A stretch of 64,000 nt of DNA, from NCBI GenBank assembly GCA_965230495.1, contig OZ246004.1:2790001-2854000 (forward strand), given 5' to 3'. Below the pieces are notes generated by a model. The model did not search any database. It saw only the letters and a program-made list of their open reading frames with translations, and was not told the DNA's origin. The translations under genes were made by a program, and so were the position numbers. Source of the DNA: JACJYM01 sp965230495. GTDB lineage: Bacteria; Bacteroidota; Bacteroidia; Chitinophagales; Saprospiraceae. Within the stretch, counting starts at the first letter, position 1; every line of letters starts with the position of its first letter. Of the stretch, positions 52,632 through 61,965 are shown one piece after another.

Positions 52632-54500
52632 TTACTTATTAATTATGATTTTCTGAATTTGCTTCTCTCCTTCTGAAGCAAGACTTACTACGTATAAACC
52701 ATTTTGAAGATCAGAGGTATTCAGATCAAATATTTGCGTACCTTCTAAAATAATATCAGTCAAAACTACTTGACCCAAGCTATTCATGATAACCAACTCT
52801 TTGCTTTGTAAATATGCATTAGAAATATTTATTCTCGCAAAATCAGTTGCTACTGTAGGTAATATAGTAAACATATCGTTTACAAATTCTATATCATTTA
52901 TATTTACCATACCACATTCAGTACAAGTATTCCATTCAAAACAAACTGTAATATCGTTAGAACCTACTTCCAAAGCTCTGTTTACAAATGTTCCCGATGC
53001 ATCCGTTACCGTACATGGATCTCCATCAGCAAACTCTTCCGAAACAGTCCATCCATCCAATTGAAATTTGTACTCTATACTACCAGCAAACATTTCCGCA
53101 CTTGCCGTATACACCCCATCTCCATCGTCATCATTCATTGGATTTGCTGTACCATCCCAATTGTTGAAGTTTCCAGATACATATACAGTCGTATAATCAC
53201 CAGAATATCCTGACATGTCCACCTCAAATGTAACTACTGTCATTCCTCCCCCTTCACAATTTGTATCTTCAGTACATATCCCAAAACATGTATTGATTTC
53301 TAAGTCCTCCATTACAGGGCCCATTTTTCTATCATTAAAATTATTAGGATCAGCACACGATTGGCCACCAATATTTTCCTTACACGCCCAATCTCCACAA
53401 GCACCGTTCGTAAAAGTATAATGAGACTCAAAACCCACTTCTCTCTCAAAAGAGATAGAATGAATACCATTTCCTCCATCCGAAAGTAAGTTGTCTCCAG
53501 GAACTCCGAAATTTCCTCCACCAGCTATATATAATCCTTCTTCACTTACTTCTATGTCTCCTTCCCCTAAATTAATGGTAATAGTTACAGCCTCTCCACA
53601 GGCATAACAGCTATTCCAGCATACAACGTCCAAATTTGTATCTGTAGATACCACTAAGTTCCTATTTACAAATTGGCCAGAAGGATCTGTAATTGTACAT
53701 GCATAATTTGTTCCACCAAATTCTTCTTGAGCTGTCCAACCATCCACCTGATATTTATATTCATGAGAACCAGGTGCTAAATCTACCAAAGTTCCAGTAT
53801 AGACTCCATCTCCATCATCATCGCTAAGGGGATTACTGTCTGCAGACCAGTTATTAAAAGTTCCACTTACATAAACTGTAGAGAAAGAGCCACTGTAGTT
53901 ATTCATATCAACTGCAAAAGTAACATCCACAGGATCTGCCATACCTTCTCCCACAATTAGATCGTCATAGTAATAAGTCATATCTTCTGAATGAGAAGTT
54001 CCAAAATCAAAGAAAAGAACTACCTGATTATATATCCCTCCAGCGGCTGGCATAAAAGGATCTTCAATTGAAGGGTCGGATGTATCGAAACACACTTCTG
54101 TCCAAGCACCTGCCGTGTTCACATCTTGTGTAGTAATCCAATTTGAGCTTGTTCCTCCTTCCAGTTTTAGAGATACACTGCCTGCGTTGGCAAACCATAC
54201 TTTCATACATACTGGATTTCCCAATGTAACATCTACAGGTATTGTTACTGGATTAGCAAACGCTCCAGCCCATACCTCAGATCCTGCCGGCTTGACATGC
54301 TCCCCAACCATTGCACTGGTATTTTCACCACTCGCATCTGGATTAGCTACAATATTGTTTAATTCATTTTCTAATGTACTACCAAAATATTGGAATGTTG
54401 TACTTGTCTCCGGACTCTCATGGTCCAAAATCACTGTCTGGGCATCAACTCCCCATGCAAATACTAATAAAGAAAAAACACAAAGTAAATTTTTCATCAT
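52632..54500 (-). CDS. T9SS protein with two AMPK/CBM48-like E-set repeats
   Basis: The 622-residue protein has a signal peptide (WGVDAQ). Residues about 22-185 form a carbohydrate-binding-like beta-sandwich with NPVCMKVWFANAGSVSLKLE. Two long repeats follow (about 193-300 and 420-525). Each starts VTFxVDMxxYSG, contains TVYVSGxFNNW, then DDDGDGVYT, KYQxDGW or KFQLDGW, and ends with a cysteine-pair segment ending CYACG or CTECG. The FNNW/EYKFQ pattern is the glycogen-binding E-set found in AMPK-beta/CBM48. A different middle domain separates the repeats. The C-terminus is a T9SS tail (QNGLYVVSLASEG). No catalytic motif: it is probably a surface binder of the glucan substrate. Confidence 0.8.
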   Translation of the reverse strand: MMKNLLCVFSLLVFAWGVDAQTVILDHESPETSTTFQYFGSTLENELNNIVANPDASGENTSAMVGEHVKPAGSEVWAGAFANPVTIPVDVTLGNPVCMKVWFANAGSVSLKLEGGTSSNWITTQDVNTAGAWTEVCFDTSDPSIEDPFMPAAGGIYNQVVLFFDFGTSHSEDMTYYYDDLIVGEGMADPVDVTFAVDMNNYSGSFSTVYVSGTFNNWSADSNPLSDDDGDGVYTGTLVDLAPGSHEYKYQVDGWTAQEEFGGTNYACTITDPSGQFVNRNLVVSTDTNLDVVCWNSCYACGEAVTITINLGEGDIEVSEEGLYIAGGGNFGVPGDNLLSDGGNGIHSISFEREVGFESHYTFTNGACGDWACKENIGGQSCADPNNFNDRKMGPVMEDLEINTCFGICTEDTNCEGGGMTVVTFEVDMSGYSGDYTTVYVSGNFNNWDGTANPMNDDDGDGVYTASAEMFAGSIEYKFQLDGWTVSEEFADGDPCTVTDASGTFVNRALEVGSNDITVCFEWNTCTECGMVNINDIEFVNDMFTILPTVATDFARINISNAYLQSKELVIMNSLGQVVLTDIILEGTQIFDLNTSDLQNGLYVVSLASEGEKQIQKIIINK

Positions 54501-54705
54501 TTTATTATCATTTTAGTTAGTGAATCAAAATTATGTTTTAAGATCGTTCCAAATTTGAGAATGAAATTTTAAAAACCTTATAAATTCATATACGACAATA
54601 ATACGACATTCATGTTGAAGGCTGGTTTACAGTCACTTATAAACAATGATTAAAACAAATTTGATAGAAAAAATTAATGCCAAGCGTGTCCTTATTGGGA
54701 AAAAA

Positions 54706-57702
54706 TCACACTTTAAACGTTCTAATAAACCTTAATAAGTCATCATCTTTTCCAAGGTTTAATCTTTTTTTGAGTCTGTACTTTCCTTTTTCAACACCTC
54801 TAACAGAGACATTAAGAAGCGATGCAATTTCCTTGGTATTAAGATTTAATCTCAGCAGTGCACAAATCCTCAGATCGTTTTGAGTTAGGTCAGGAAACAT
54901 ACTGAGTAATGTTCGAATGAAATTTTTATCCACCTTATTGAAATAAATGTTGAACTCATCCCAGTAGTCCTCGTTTTTCAACTCCATATTGATCTTTCTT
55001 ATCAACGGATCTAACTTAAAACTATCTGATTTTTTCTGCGTTTCCAACTCTTGTTTTATTTCCGATAAAACTTCATTTTTATGGGCCATCTGTGCTGTGG
55101 ATGATAATATTTTAGAATTGGAAATGTTCACATCGGTTTCAAGGGATTTGTTCTTCAATTCCAAAATTTCTTTTTCTGCTCTTAGTAGTTTTCGATTTTG
55201 TTCATTTTCTCTTCTTTTCATAATAAACATCAGGGTAGAAGTTCCTATCACCAGAAAAAGAAGAATTGAAATGGCATAAAACCACGGTGTCTTCCAAAAT
55301 GGTGGATTAGATATAATGATTATCGAAGCTTCATCGCTTTCATTTCTAACTATCAATCTATACTTTCCAGGATCTAAGTTCGTGTAACTTATGCTATTTT
55401 GACCCGGGTCAGTTTGTCGCCATTTTTGGTCAAAGTTCTCCAACATATATTCGAACCTGTCATCGTAAGTGTCTATGAAATCAAAAGAGGAGAAGTGAAT
55501 AGTAAGAGATTTGTCCAGATAATCCAGTTTTATTTCTTTAGCTGTCTCAATAGGTTCTGTTAATTTTTTTGACTTTTCCCGCTGTAATGATTTAAAAACT
55601 TGTTGATTCAGAACTTTTAGTTTCGTAAATTTTAACTTGCCAGCCCCTTTTTCTTCTTTTATTTCGTTCGGAGATATTGTATTCATTCCATTAATGCCTC
55701 CGAAGTACAATTTGCCGTCACTTCCCCTTAATATGGCGTTTTGATTAAACTGATTAACGTTTGTTTTGTCATGAAAATCAAAGTTTCTAAAGAGGTTATT
55801 TTCTACATCATATCTGGATATTCCATCAAATGTTGAAATCCATAAATATCCATTATCATCTTCTGTAATACCCATAACACTATTGGATAAAAGTCCTTCC
55901 TCCAATAATATTCTTTTGAACTTGCCATCTCCAAGCCACAGATTCAGTCCTCCTCCTTCCGTGCCTATCCATATTCTCTTTCTGCTATCTTCAAAAATGC
56001 ATCTAACTTCGTCATTACTAAGGGACATTACATCCATTGGATCATGCCTGTAATGTCTAAAACAGTTTTCGCTTTCCTCCCAAATATCAATTCCGTGATC
56101 TGCATTGCCAATCCAGACTTCATCCTCAGAACTTATCAGAATACACATGATGTTCTCCGACGAAACGGAACATCTTTCATTAGGGTTATTATTAAAATAT
56201 TCGAAACCTCTTTTATAATGATATGTAGTGATACCTCTATCTATTGTTCCAATCCAAATCGTGCTGTCTTTGCTTTGATTTATTGCCCACACATGAAGAC
56301 CATTTAGTCCATTTTCAGTAGTTAAATGACGGTATTTTTTTTTCTTTGGATCATAGATGTTAAGACCATTATAAAAGGTACCTAACCACACGTTCTCATT
56401 ATGATCTTCGAAAATTGACTTAACAACATTGCCTATTAACCCTTCTTCGCCGTCACCTAAAGATGATATTGATTCTATCTCATACCCGTTAGCAGTTGGT
56501 TTAATTTTGTTAATACCTCCACCATCAGTACCTATCCAGATATTACGATCATAATCTTCGAAAATGCTCAAAATAGATTTTTGTTCTAATTTCGATCCGC
56601 TTTTACTAATAGGGAAAAATGAATCAAACCACGTTTTGTTGTTTTTAATAAGATTAATACCCCCATTAAAGCTTCCTATCCAAATATTTCCGGAAAAGTC
56701 GCTTATAACGTTATTAAGTGCATTACTATTTAGCGAAGCAATATTTTCAGCTTCAGCTTTGTATTTATAAACAACTCCACTCTTCAAATCCAGCACGTTA
56801 AGCCCTCCGCCATCAGTAGTTATAAGAAGGTAGTCTTCACCATATTTGAACAGTCCGCGGCAAGCATCTGAATCCAAATCGTTTTTAGTATTGCCTTCTC
56901 TATACTCATTGAAAGAATAATCATTCAGGTTGATCTTATGTAAACCTGAGCCTTCAGTACCTATCCACATGTCCTCACCGTCCAAAAGCAGTTGTTTCCG
57001 ATAACCTGACATGGTTTTGGAATCATTATTAACTGAGATAAAAATACTGTCGCCTTCCATTCTATTGACTCCGTCACCGGCTGTAGCCACCCAAATTGAT
57101 CCATTATTATCTTCGAGAATATCAAATACACTATTGCTGATTAATCCTTTCTCCTCAGCAGTAAAATGATATGATTTGTTCTTGTCAAGATCGACCTTGA
57201 GTAATCCTTTTCCAACCGTGCCTATCCACATAAATCCTTTTCTATCCTCATAGATAGATGAAATCTCTGCATCTTGAATTTCTGAATACAAAGGATTATC
57301 ATGAAGATTTATAAACCGATCCTCATCTTCTAAAAGGACATTTAAACCATGTTTTCTCGTGCCTACCCATAGGTGGCCTTTTGAGTCTACGTATAGCTTA
57401 GATATATTTTTCCCTATAAAGTTTGTTTCACTATTCGAAATATTTACCGATCTGTAAATATCAAAATTGTAACCATCATATTTATTCAGACCATTTTGAG
57501 TGCCAATCCATATATAACCGTGTCTATCCTGAATGATAGAGTGTATAGTATTATGAGACAGCCCTTCTTGAATAGTCAAGTGGTCAAAACGAAAATCAGG
57601 TTGTGAAAATAATGACACAGTACTAATCAACATCCCAACTATTAACACTCCAAAACCTCTCAACTGTTTTTCCAGATATTGTTGAAACTTACCTCTTTTC
57701 AT
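54706..57702 (-). CDS. Reg_prop/Y_Y_Y LuxR-type regulator of the glucan locus
   Basis: The 998-residue membrane regulator has an N-terminal signal/anchor (LRGFGVLIVGMLISTVS) and a large periplasmic part of two-component-regulator propeller repeats (about 35-640, many copies of IWIGTxxGLN-type blades). A Y_Y_Y domain (about 700-790) follows, then a transmembrane helix (about 805-825), a coiled coil, and a C-terminal LuxR-like helix-turn-helix (about 935-990, LTQNDLRICALLRLNLNTKE then RGVEKGKYRLKKRLNL). It has no kinase or receiver domain, so signal and DNA-binding reside in one chain across the inner membrane. Located upstream of the locus in the same direction, it probably senses a glucan oligosaccharide and turns on susC. 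Confidence 0.87.
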   Translation of the reverse strand: MKRGKFQQYLEKQLRGFGVLIVGMLISTVSLFSQPDFRFDHLTIQEGLSHNTIHSIIQDRHGYIWIGTQNGLNKYDGYNFDIYRSVNISNSETNFIGKNISKLYVDSKGHLWVGTRKHGLNVLLEDEDRFINLHDNPLYSEIQDAEISSIYEDRKGFMWIGTVGKGLLKVDLDKNKSYHFTAEEKGLISNSVFDILEDNNGSIWVATAGDGVNRMEGDSIFISVNNDSKTMSGYRKQLLLDGEDMWIGTEGSGLHKINLNDYSFNEYREGNTKNDLDSDACRGLFKYGEDYLLITTDGGGLNVLDLKSGVVYKYKAEAENIASLNSNALNNVISDFSGNIWIGSFNGGINLIKNNKTWFDSFFPISKSGSKLEQKSILSIFEDYDRNIWIGTDGGGINKIKPTANGYEIESISSLGDGEEGLIGNVVKSIFEDHNENVWLGTFYNGLNIYDPKKKKYRHLTTENGLNGLHVWAINQSKDSTIWIGTIDRGITTYHYKRGFEYFNNNPNERCSVSSENIMCILISSEDEVWIGNADHGIDIWEESENCFRHYRHDPMDVMSLSNDEVRCIFEDSRKRIWIGTEGGGLNLWLGDGKFKRILLEEGLLSNSVMGITEDDNGYLWISTFDGISRYDVENNLFRNFDFHDKTNVNQFNQNAILRGSDGKLYFGGINGMNTISPNEIKEEKGAGKLKFTKLKVLNQQVFKSLQREKSKKLTEPIETAKEIKLDYLDKSLTIHFSSFDFIDTYDDRFEYMLENFDQKWRQTDPGQNSISYTNLDPGKYRLIVRNESDEASIIIISNPPFWKTPWFYAISILLFLVIGTSTLMFIMKRRENEQNRKLLRAEKEILELKNKSLETDVNISNSKILSSTAQMAHKNEVLSEIKQELETQKKSDSFKLDPLIRKINMELKNEDYWDEFNIYFNKVDKNFIRTLLSMFPDLTQNDLRICALLRLNLNTKEIASLLNVSVRGVEKGKYRLKKRLNLGKDDDLLRFIRTFKV

Positions 57703-57777
57703 CTATAAGATGAAAGGTAATATTCTCCTTTCATAAAATCAAAAGGGAGATTAAAAATGATTAGTTATTGATTTATT

Positions 57778-58422
57778 TTAAACCAAATTATTCTCCAGTG
57801 CTATTCTAACAAGTCCGGCAGTATTTCTGGCACTAAGTTTTGCCAACAGACTGCTTCTATGGCTTTCGACGGTTTTTAAACTAATAAAAAGTTTGTCTGC
57901 TATTTCTTGAGTGGTGTTTTCATCAATAATTAGCTTCAACACTTCTTTTTCCCTTCTTGATATTTTAGGTATTAAGGAAGTACTTCCATTACCTGATTTT
58001 CTTTGATTCATCAACCCTTTCATGATAGTTTCCGTCACATCTTTAGAAAAGAAAGATTCTCCTGAGTGTACTTTTTTGATGGCGTTGATCAGTTCATCTC
58101 TACCTGTATTTTTAAGAATATATCCTTTTGCTCCATGATTAAGTATTTCTGTCACAAAACTCTCCTCATTAAACATGCTTATGGCAATAACTTCTGTTTT
58201 GGGGTATTTTGCTTTAACCTCTTTGCAGACCTCAATGCCATTCATTCCAGGTAAATTCACATCTAATAAGATAATATCTACATTCTTCTTTTCCAGAAAC
58301 TCAAGGACTGAGGGGCCGTTATAACACTTGCCAGATACCACAATTTCATTTTGATCCTCCAGAATAGATTCTATACCATCAACAAACATAGTATGATCAT
58401 CAGCTATCAATATTTCTATCAT
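57778..58422 (-). CDS. NarL/FixJ-family response regulator
   Basis: The regulator (214 residues from the ATG at 58422) has a receiver domain: MIEILIADDHTMFVDG with the acidic pair at residues 8-9, the phosphorylated Asp in DIILLDVNLPG (about 55), then ISMFNEES and GYILKN. A LuxR-type helix-turn-helix follows (about 145-210, SRREKEVLKLIIDENTTQEI and KTVESHRSSLLAKLS). An upstream ATG at 58461 adds 13 residues, but the receiver fold begins normally at 58422. The histidine kinase encoded divergently (58867) has the HisKA_3 type that pairs with such regulators. They are probably a two-component pair separated by about 440 bp. Confidence 0.93.
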   Translation of the reverse strand: MIEILIADDHTMFVDGIESILEDQNEIVVSGKCYNGPSVLEFLEKKNVDIILLDVNLPGMNGIEVCKEVKAKYPKTEVIAISMFNEESFVTEILNHGAKGYILKNTGRDELINAIKKVHSGESFFSKDVTETIMKGLMNQRKSGNGSTSLIPKISRREKEVLKLIIDENTTQEIADKLFISLKTVESHRSSLLAKLSARNTAGLVRIALENNLV

Positions 58423-58866
58423 GTTATCAGAATTATAATGCGAAGTTACTAGTATTTCCATTTACATTTTTAGGGTAAACCCCCATATTTCAAATTGGGT
58501 GATTACAAGGATGCGTATGTTTTGATTTCACTCCATATTTGCATTATACTTATTGTTAATAATGATTAACATAGATAAATATTCTGAAAATCACAGAATA
58601 AGCAAGAGATAACGATTTTTCATGCTGTTGTACAATATTGAGGTCAGGGTCATTAAGAAATATGAGTTAGTTACTAAATTGAGATCTTAAGATACCATAG
58701 TGTTGATTTCCCTTAAAACCGCAATGATCCTGGCCTGTATTGTCACAGTTCAAAATAAATACTCATTGGGATTGACTATTGCAACAAAAAAAACTTCCAT
58801 AAAGATGGAAGTTTTTTTTATTTAAGTAATTTAGATAATCGATGACTAGATAAGTTCTTTGTTAAA
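58423..58866. other. 444-bp divergent region with isolated terminator
   Basis: Apart from the hairpin at 58786-58819 I see no gene. Frames above 25 codons have no family match; the best, ATG at 58724, runs through the hairpin and looks accidental. A short non-coding RNA or leader ending at the hairpin is possible, though no matching promoter was found. Confidence 0.5.
58786..58819. terminator. Strong isolated terminator hairpin
   Basis: An uninterrupted 15-bp stem: eight A's plus CTTCCAT (58786-58800) pairs with ATGGAAG plus eight T's (58805-58819), closing on the tetraloop AAAG. It is the canonical bidirectional intrinsic terminator, yet it lies about 50 bp before the start of a plus-strand kinase gene, and no coding gene ends nearby. 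Confidence 0.88.
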
Positions 58867-60627
58867 ATGAACGCTCGAATAATATTTTTTCTTTTCTCCA
58901 CTCTGTATCTTACTCAGGTCTTTTCTCAAAAGGAATTCCAAAAAACCTATTCCTACGATAGCCTTTACATCCTTTTAGAACAAGCTCAGATAGAGAAGGA
59001 TCAAGGAAAACTAGCCGACATCTACTATCTGATCGCTAAATACGAAGAAGAAAACTATATAAGAAATGAAAACACTTTGGAATTCTATATACGTGCTAAA
59101 CAATACTATGAGCGTATTCAGGATACGACAAAAATTAGAAATGTAGAGTTTCACATTGGCCAACAATATGCTCAAGCCGGACTTTATAAGGAAGCATTAC
59201 AATTATTCCAAAAGGTAAGATCTTTCTATCGGCTCAAAAATGACAGCCTTGGACTAAGCAGGGTCTATGCCCATATGGCCAACCTAAGTAATTTAAGAGC
59301 TGACAATGAAAAAGCTGTTCGATTAATCAATACAGCTTTAAATTATTCTTCGAAAATAAAAGATACCCTTTCTTATATTAAGTACAACAATATCAAAGCC
59401 AATTATTATGAACAATTAAACGAACTGGACAGTGCCCTGATTATCGCTTATGAGTCGTTTAAAATTGGAGAAATTGTAAAAAATCAAAATCTCAAGTCCA
59501 AATCACTTTATCATATAAGCAAGTTAAACTACAAAAAGAACGATTTGCAAAAAGCGATTAAATATGGATTAGCCGCAGAAGAAATACTCCATGTTGTAGA
59601 CTTTGATGAGCATCGAAAAAACGTTTATTACAATCTTGCTAACTGCTATGCCGATTTGGATAGCTTTGAAAAGGCCCACACTTATTTAAACAGATACAGC
59701 CTTCTCAATGATTCGATTTCTGATAAATCAATGATTGAATCTCTTAACAACCTTACGGTTAAGCACCAAAGTGATGAGAATAAAAAGAAGAATGAAATTC
59801 TTGAGTTAGAAAAGAAATATGCAGAAAAAGAAAATGTCCAGCAGAGATATACCCTATATGTTCTACTCATTATTCTGGGACTAGTCCTAATTCTGTTTTA
59901 CTATATGATAAGATTTTACACCCAAAAAATTAAAAATGAAAAAATAATAACGGACCAAAATGAGGAAATAAGCAATCAAAAGATCAACAAACTGGAATCC
60001 GAACTAAAAATAAAGAGTATGGAATCCATGATTGATGGGCAGGAAAAAGAAAGAGAACGAATTGCTCAAGACCTGCATGACAGTCTCGGCGGAATGCTCA
60101 GTTCTATAAAGCTACAATTTGAAAATACGAAAGTAAAACTAGACCAGAATCACCCGGAACTAAACAAAACATCCAGACTTTTGGATAATGCCGTCGAAGA
60201 AGTAAGAAATATATCCCGAAACTTACAGCCTTCCGCTCTAGCCAGACTAGGTTTAATAGCTGCACTTAAAGATCTTATCAACAGATATGACGATGATGCC
60301 TATCCAGAGATTTTTTTACAATACTATAACATGCCTGAAGATTTGGACAATTTGAAGTCCCTCGCCATTTACAGAGTTATTCAAGAACTTCTCAATAATA
60401 GTCTAAAACACGCTAATGCCAATGAAATTTTAATTGAGCTGTCCAAAGATGGTGAAGAGCTACTTGTACAATATGAGGACGATGGTGTAGGTTTTGATGT
60501 AGAAAAGGGTTATCGAGGTTTAGGTCTCGAAAATATAAAATCACGTATCAACTACCTAAAAGCAAGTATATCATTCGACTCAGAGAAAAACAAAGGTACC
60601 AGTGTCTTAATTCATGTGCCTCTATAA
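58867..60627 (+). CDS. TPR-domain sensor histidine kinase (HisKA_3 type)
   Basis: This 586-residue kinase has a signal-like N-terminus (IIFFLFSTLYLTQVFSQ), a periplasmic region of about five tetratricopeptide-like repeats (about 30-290), a transmembrane helix (about 329-347), a coiled coil, then the HisKA_3 box ERERIAQDLHDSLGGMLSSI with His about 404. The ATPase domain has VIQELLNNSLKHANANEI, DDGVGFD and GLGLENIKSRI. It belongs to the NarX-like class that partners LuxR-type response regulators, so the divergently encoded regulator at 57778 is the likely partner. An isolated terminator lies just upstream. It converges on the TPR protein gene with 1 bp between stops. Confidence 0.9.
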   Translation: MNARIIFFLFSTLYLTQVFSQKEFQKTYSYDSLYILLEQAQIEKDQGKLADIYYLIAKYEEENYIRNENTLEFYIRAKQYYERIQDTTKIRNVEFHIGQQYAQAGLYKEALQLFQKVRSFYRLKNDSLGLSRVYAHMANLSNLRADNEKAVRLINTALNYSSKIKDTLSYIKYNNIKANYYEQLNELDSALIIAYESFKIGEIVKNQNLKSKSLYHISKLNYKKNDLQKAIKYGLAAEEILHVVDFDEHRKNVYYNLANCYADLDSFEKAHTYLNRYSLLNDSISDKSMIESLNNLTVKHQSDENKKKNEILELEKKYAEKENVQQRYTLYVLLIILGLVLILFYYMIRFYTQKIKNEKIITDQNEEISNQKINKLESELKIKSMESMIDGQEKERERIAQDLHDSLGGMLSSIKLQFENTKVKLDQNHPELNKTSRLLDNAVEEVRNISRNLQPSALARLGLIAALKDLINRYDDDAYPEIFLQYYNMPEDLDNLKSLAIYRVIQELLNNSLKHANANEILIELSKDGEELLVQYEDDGVGFDVEKGYRGLGLENIKSRINYLKASISFDSEKNKGTSVLIHVPL

Positions 60628-60628
60628 A

Positions 60629-61318
60629 TTATTTGTCTAAAATATCAAGAATTTTTCTTGCCTTCCTATACATGTATTGTTCATTAGAAACTATCTTATT
60701 GAGCAATCCACGAGCATTTTCATTCTCATTATCCAAAGTATAGGCTAAACATAAACTCCACTCTATTTCCTGACTTGGGCCCCCAGACATAAGGGATTTG
60801 TTTAAATAAAAAATGGCATCACTGATGGAATTAAGCTTTAAGTGACATACTCCAAGGTAAAACGAATCATACGCTTCTAAATCCGTCTTTTCCTTCAATT
60901 TATCATATGTTTCAACGCATTTTTCATATTGCTTGTCTGTATAATACTCCATCGCTTTTACTCTCAATTCATCCTTCTCAGAAAAGTCTTTTCTTACCAA
61001 ATTCGGGTCTTGTAAAATATTCAATTGATCAACATATGTTTGAGCCAGATCGACTTGCTTTCGTTCATCACTTTTCATTTGCAGACCAAAATATATGGCT
61101 ATACCAAATATTAGAAAGAAGCCCATCAGTACCCATTTCATTTTTTTATCTAGTGAAAGCCCTGAATTGGGCTTTAGATTGTAGTCATTCTTCAACTTCA
61201 TATCCCAAAGTTGTTTTTTCTCTTCTCTAAATTTAAAAGCCAGAAGCTCCTCAGTAAATTTTTCATCATGAGTTCTTTCCATCTGATTGGTCAAATATTT
61301 TTCGAATAGTTTTTTCAT
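60629..61318 (-). CDS. Membrane TPR protein, candidate anti-sigma partner
   Basis: The 229-residue protein has a charged cytosolic N-terminus (about 1-58, with ERTHDEKFTEELLAFKFREE), one transmembrane helix (about 62-79) and a C-terminal set of tetratricopeptide-like helices (about 95-229, KAMEYYTDKQYEKCVETY and DSFYLGVCHLKLNSISDAI). The arrangement, cytosolic head, single helix, extracytoplasmic TPRs, suits an anti-sigma factor, and it lies 9 nt after a sigma-factor gene. The head lacks a zinc motif, so it is not a ZAS-type anti-sigma; function is inferred from position and topology only. Confidence 0.75.
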   Translation of the reverse strand: MKKLFEKYLTNQMERTHDEKFTEELLAFKFREEKKQLWDMKLKNDYNLKPNSGLSLDKKMKWVLMGFFLIFGIAIYFGLQMKSDERKQVDLAQTYVDQLNILQDPNLVRKDFSEKDELRVKAMEYYTDKQYEKCVETYDKLKEKTDLEAYDSFYLGVCHLKLNSISDAIFYLNKSLMSGGPSQEIEWSLCLAYTLDNENENARGLLNKIVSNEQYMYRKARKILDILDK

Positions 61319-61327
61319 CTCTTCATC

Positions 61328-61903
61328 TTAAATTCTATCTGATAACTTTTGAAAGTAATACTGAGCATGTTTCTTCAATTGGAATATGCATCTCTGTTTT
61401 TGTTTTCTAATGGCTACATTTGTTTTCTGATACTCTATTGCCAATTTATTATAGTCATGATTTTCAAAATAGAATTTTCGCAAAAGTCCTTTACATTCTT
61501 CCCCGAGATACTCCCACGCCCTATCTATCAAATCCAATAATTTGTGTTTTTCTTTAACGTCCAATTGATTAAAAGTTAATACTTCTGATAATGCTCTTTT
61601 ATGAACCTTTTTCCTTCTCAGTTTTTGCAAATAGTTATTCTTACTCATCTGATGAAATAAGAAGTTAAGATTACCATATTGAATAGTTCCTATCTTTAAT
61701 TTTTCGTAAAACTCCACCAAAGTATCTAAACAAACATCATAGGCGTCTTCGTAAGACAGTCTAAAATTTGACCTTAAGTACTTAATATTATCATTAAAAT
61801 GTCCTAAAAAAATATGCTCAAACAAAGATTCGTCTCCGTTTCTTAAACTATCAAGCATTTGATCAAAATCTTCCTTTTTTAGGTTAAAATTTTTTCGTTG
61901 CAT
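61328..61903 (-). CDS. ECF-like RNA polymerase sigma factor
   Basis: The 191-residue protein has region 2 (about 25-95, with LRSNFRLSYEDAYDVCLDTL, then FYEKLKIGTIQYGNLNFLFH) and region 4 (about 120-185, ECKGLLRKFYFENHDYNKLA then NVAIRKQKQRCIFQLKK). These are less conserved than in the sigma factor at 36606, but the order and spacing fit the sigma-70 ECF fold. The leader of this gene contains a 15-bp hairpin (61918-61950). The surface-protein gene upstream and the membrane TPR gene downstream (9 nt) read the same way, forming a second cassette. Confidence 0.82.
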   Translation of the reverse strand: MQRKNFNLKKEDFDQMLDSLRNGDESLFEHIFLGHFNDNIKYLRSNFRLSYEDAYDVCLDTLVEFYEKLKIGTIQYGNLNFLFHQMSKNNYLQKLRRKKVHKRALSEVLTFNQLDVKEKHKLLDLIDRAWEYLGEECKGLLRKFYFENHDYNKLAIEYQKTNVAIRKQKQRCIFQLKKHAQYYFQKLSDRI

Positions 61904-61917
61904 ATCTTATTTCTAAA

Positions 61918-61950
61918 TCAGCATTGACAAAAATGTTTTGTCAATGCTGA
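61918..61950 (-). promoter_or_regulatory. Perfect 15-bp hairpin between T9SS gene and sigma gene
   Basis: TCAGCATTGACAAAA (61918-61932), loop ATG, TTTTGTCAATGCTGA (61936-61950). It starts 15 nt after the T9SS gene stop on the minus strand and ends 14 nt before the sigma-factor ATG. No strong T-tract follows (TGATTTAG), so it is more likely an attenuator or processing/leader hairpin than a complete terminator. Confidence 0.6.
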
Positions 61951-61965
61951 TAAATTATATTTCGC

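Noticed and set aside
58724..58825. 33-codon open frame before the TPR kinase
   Set aside because: It runs through the terminator hairpin, and its second half is simply the A- and T-tracts translated.
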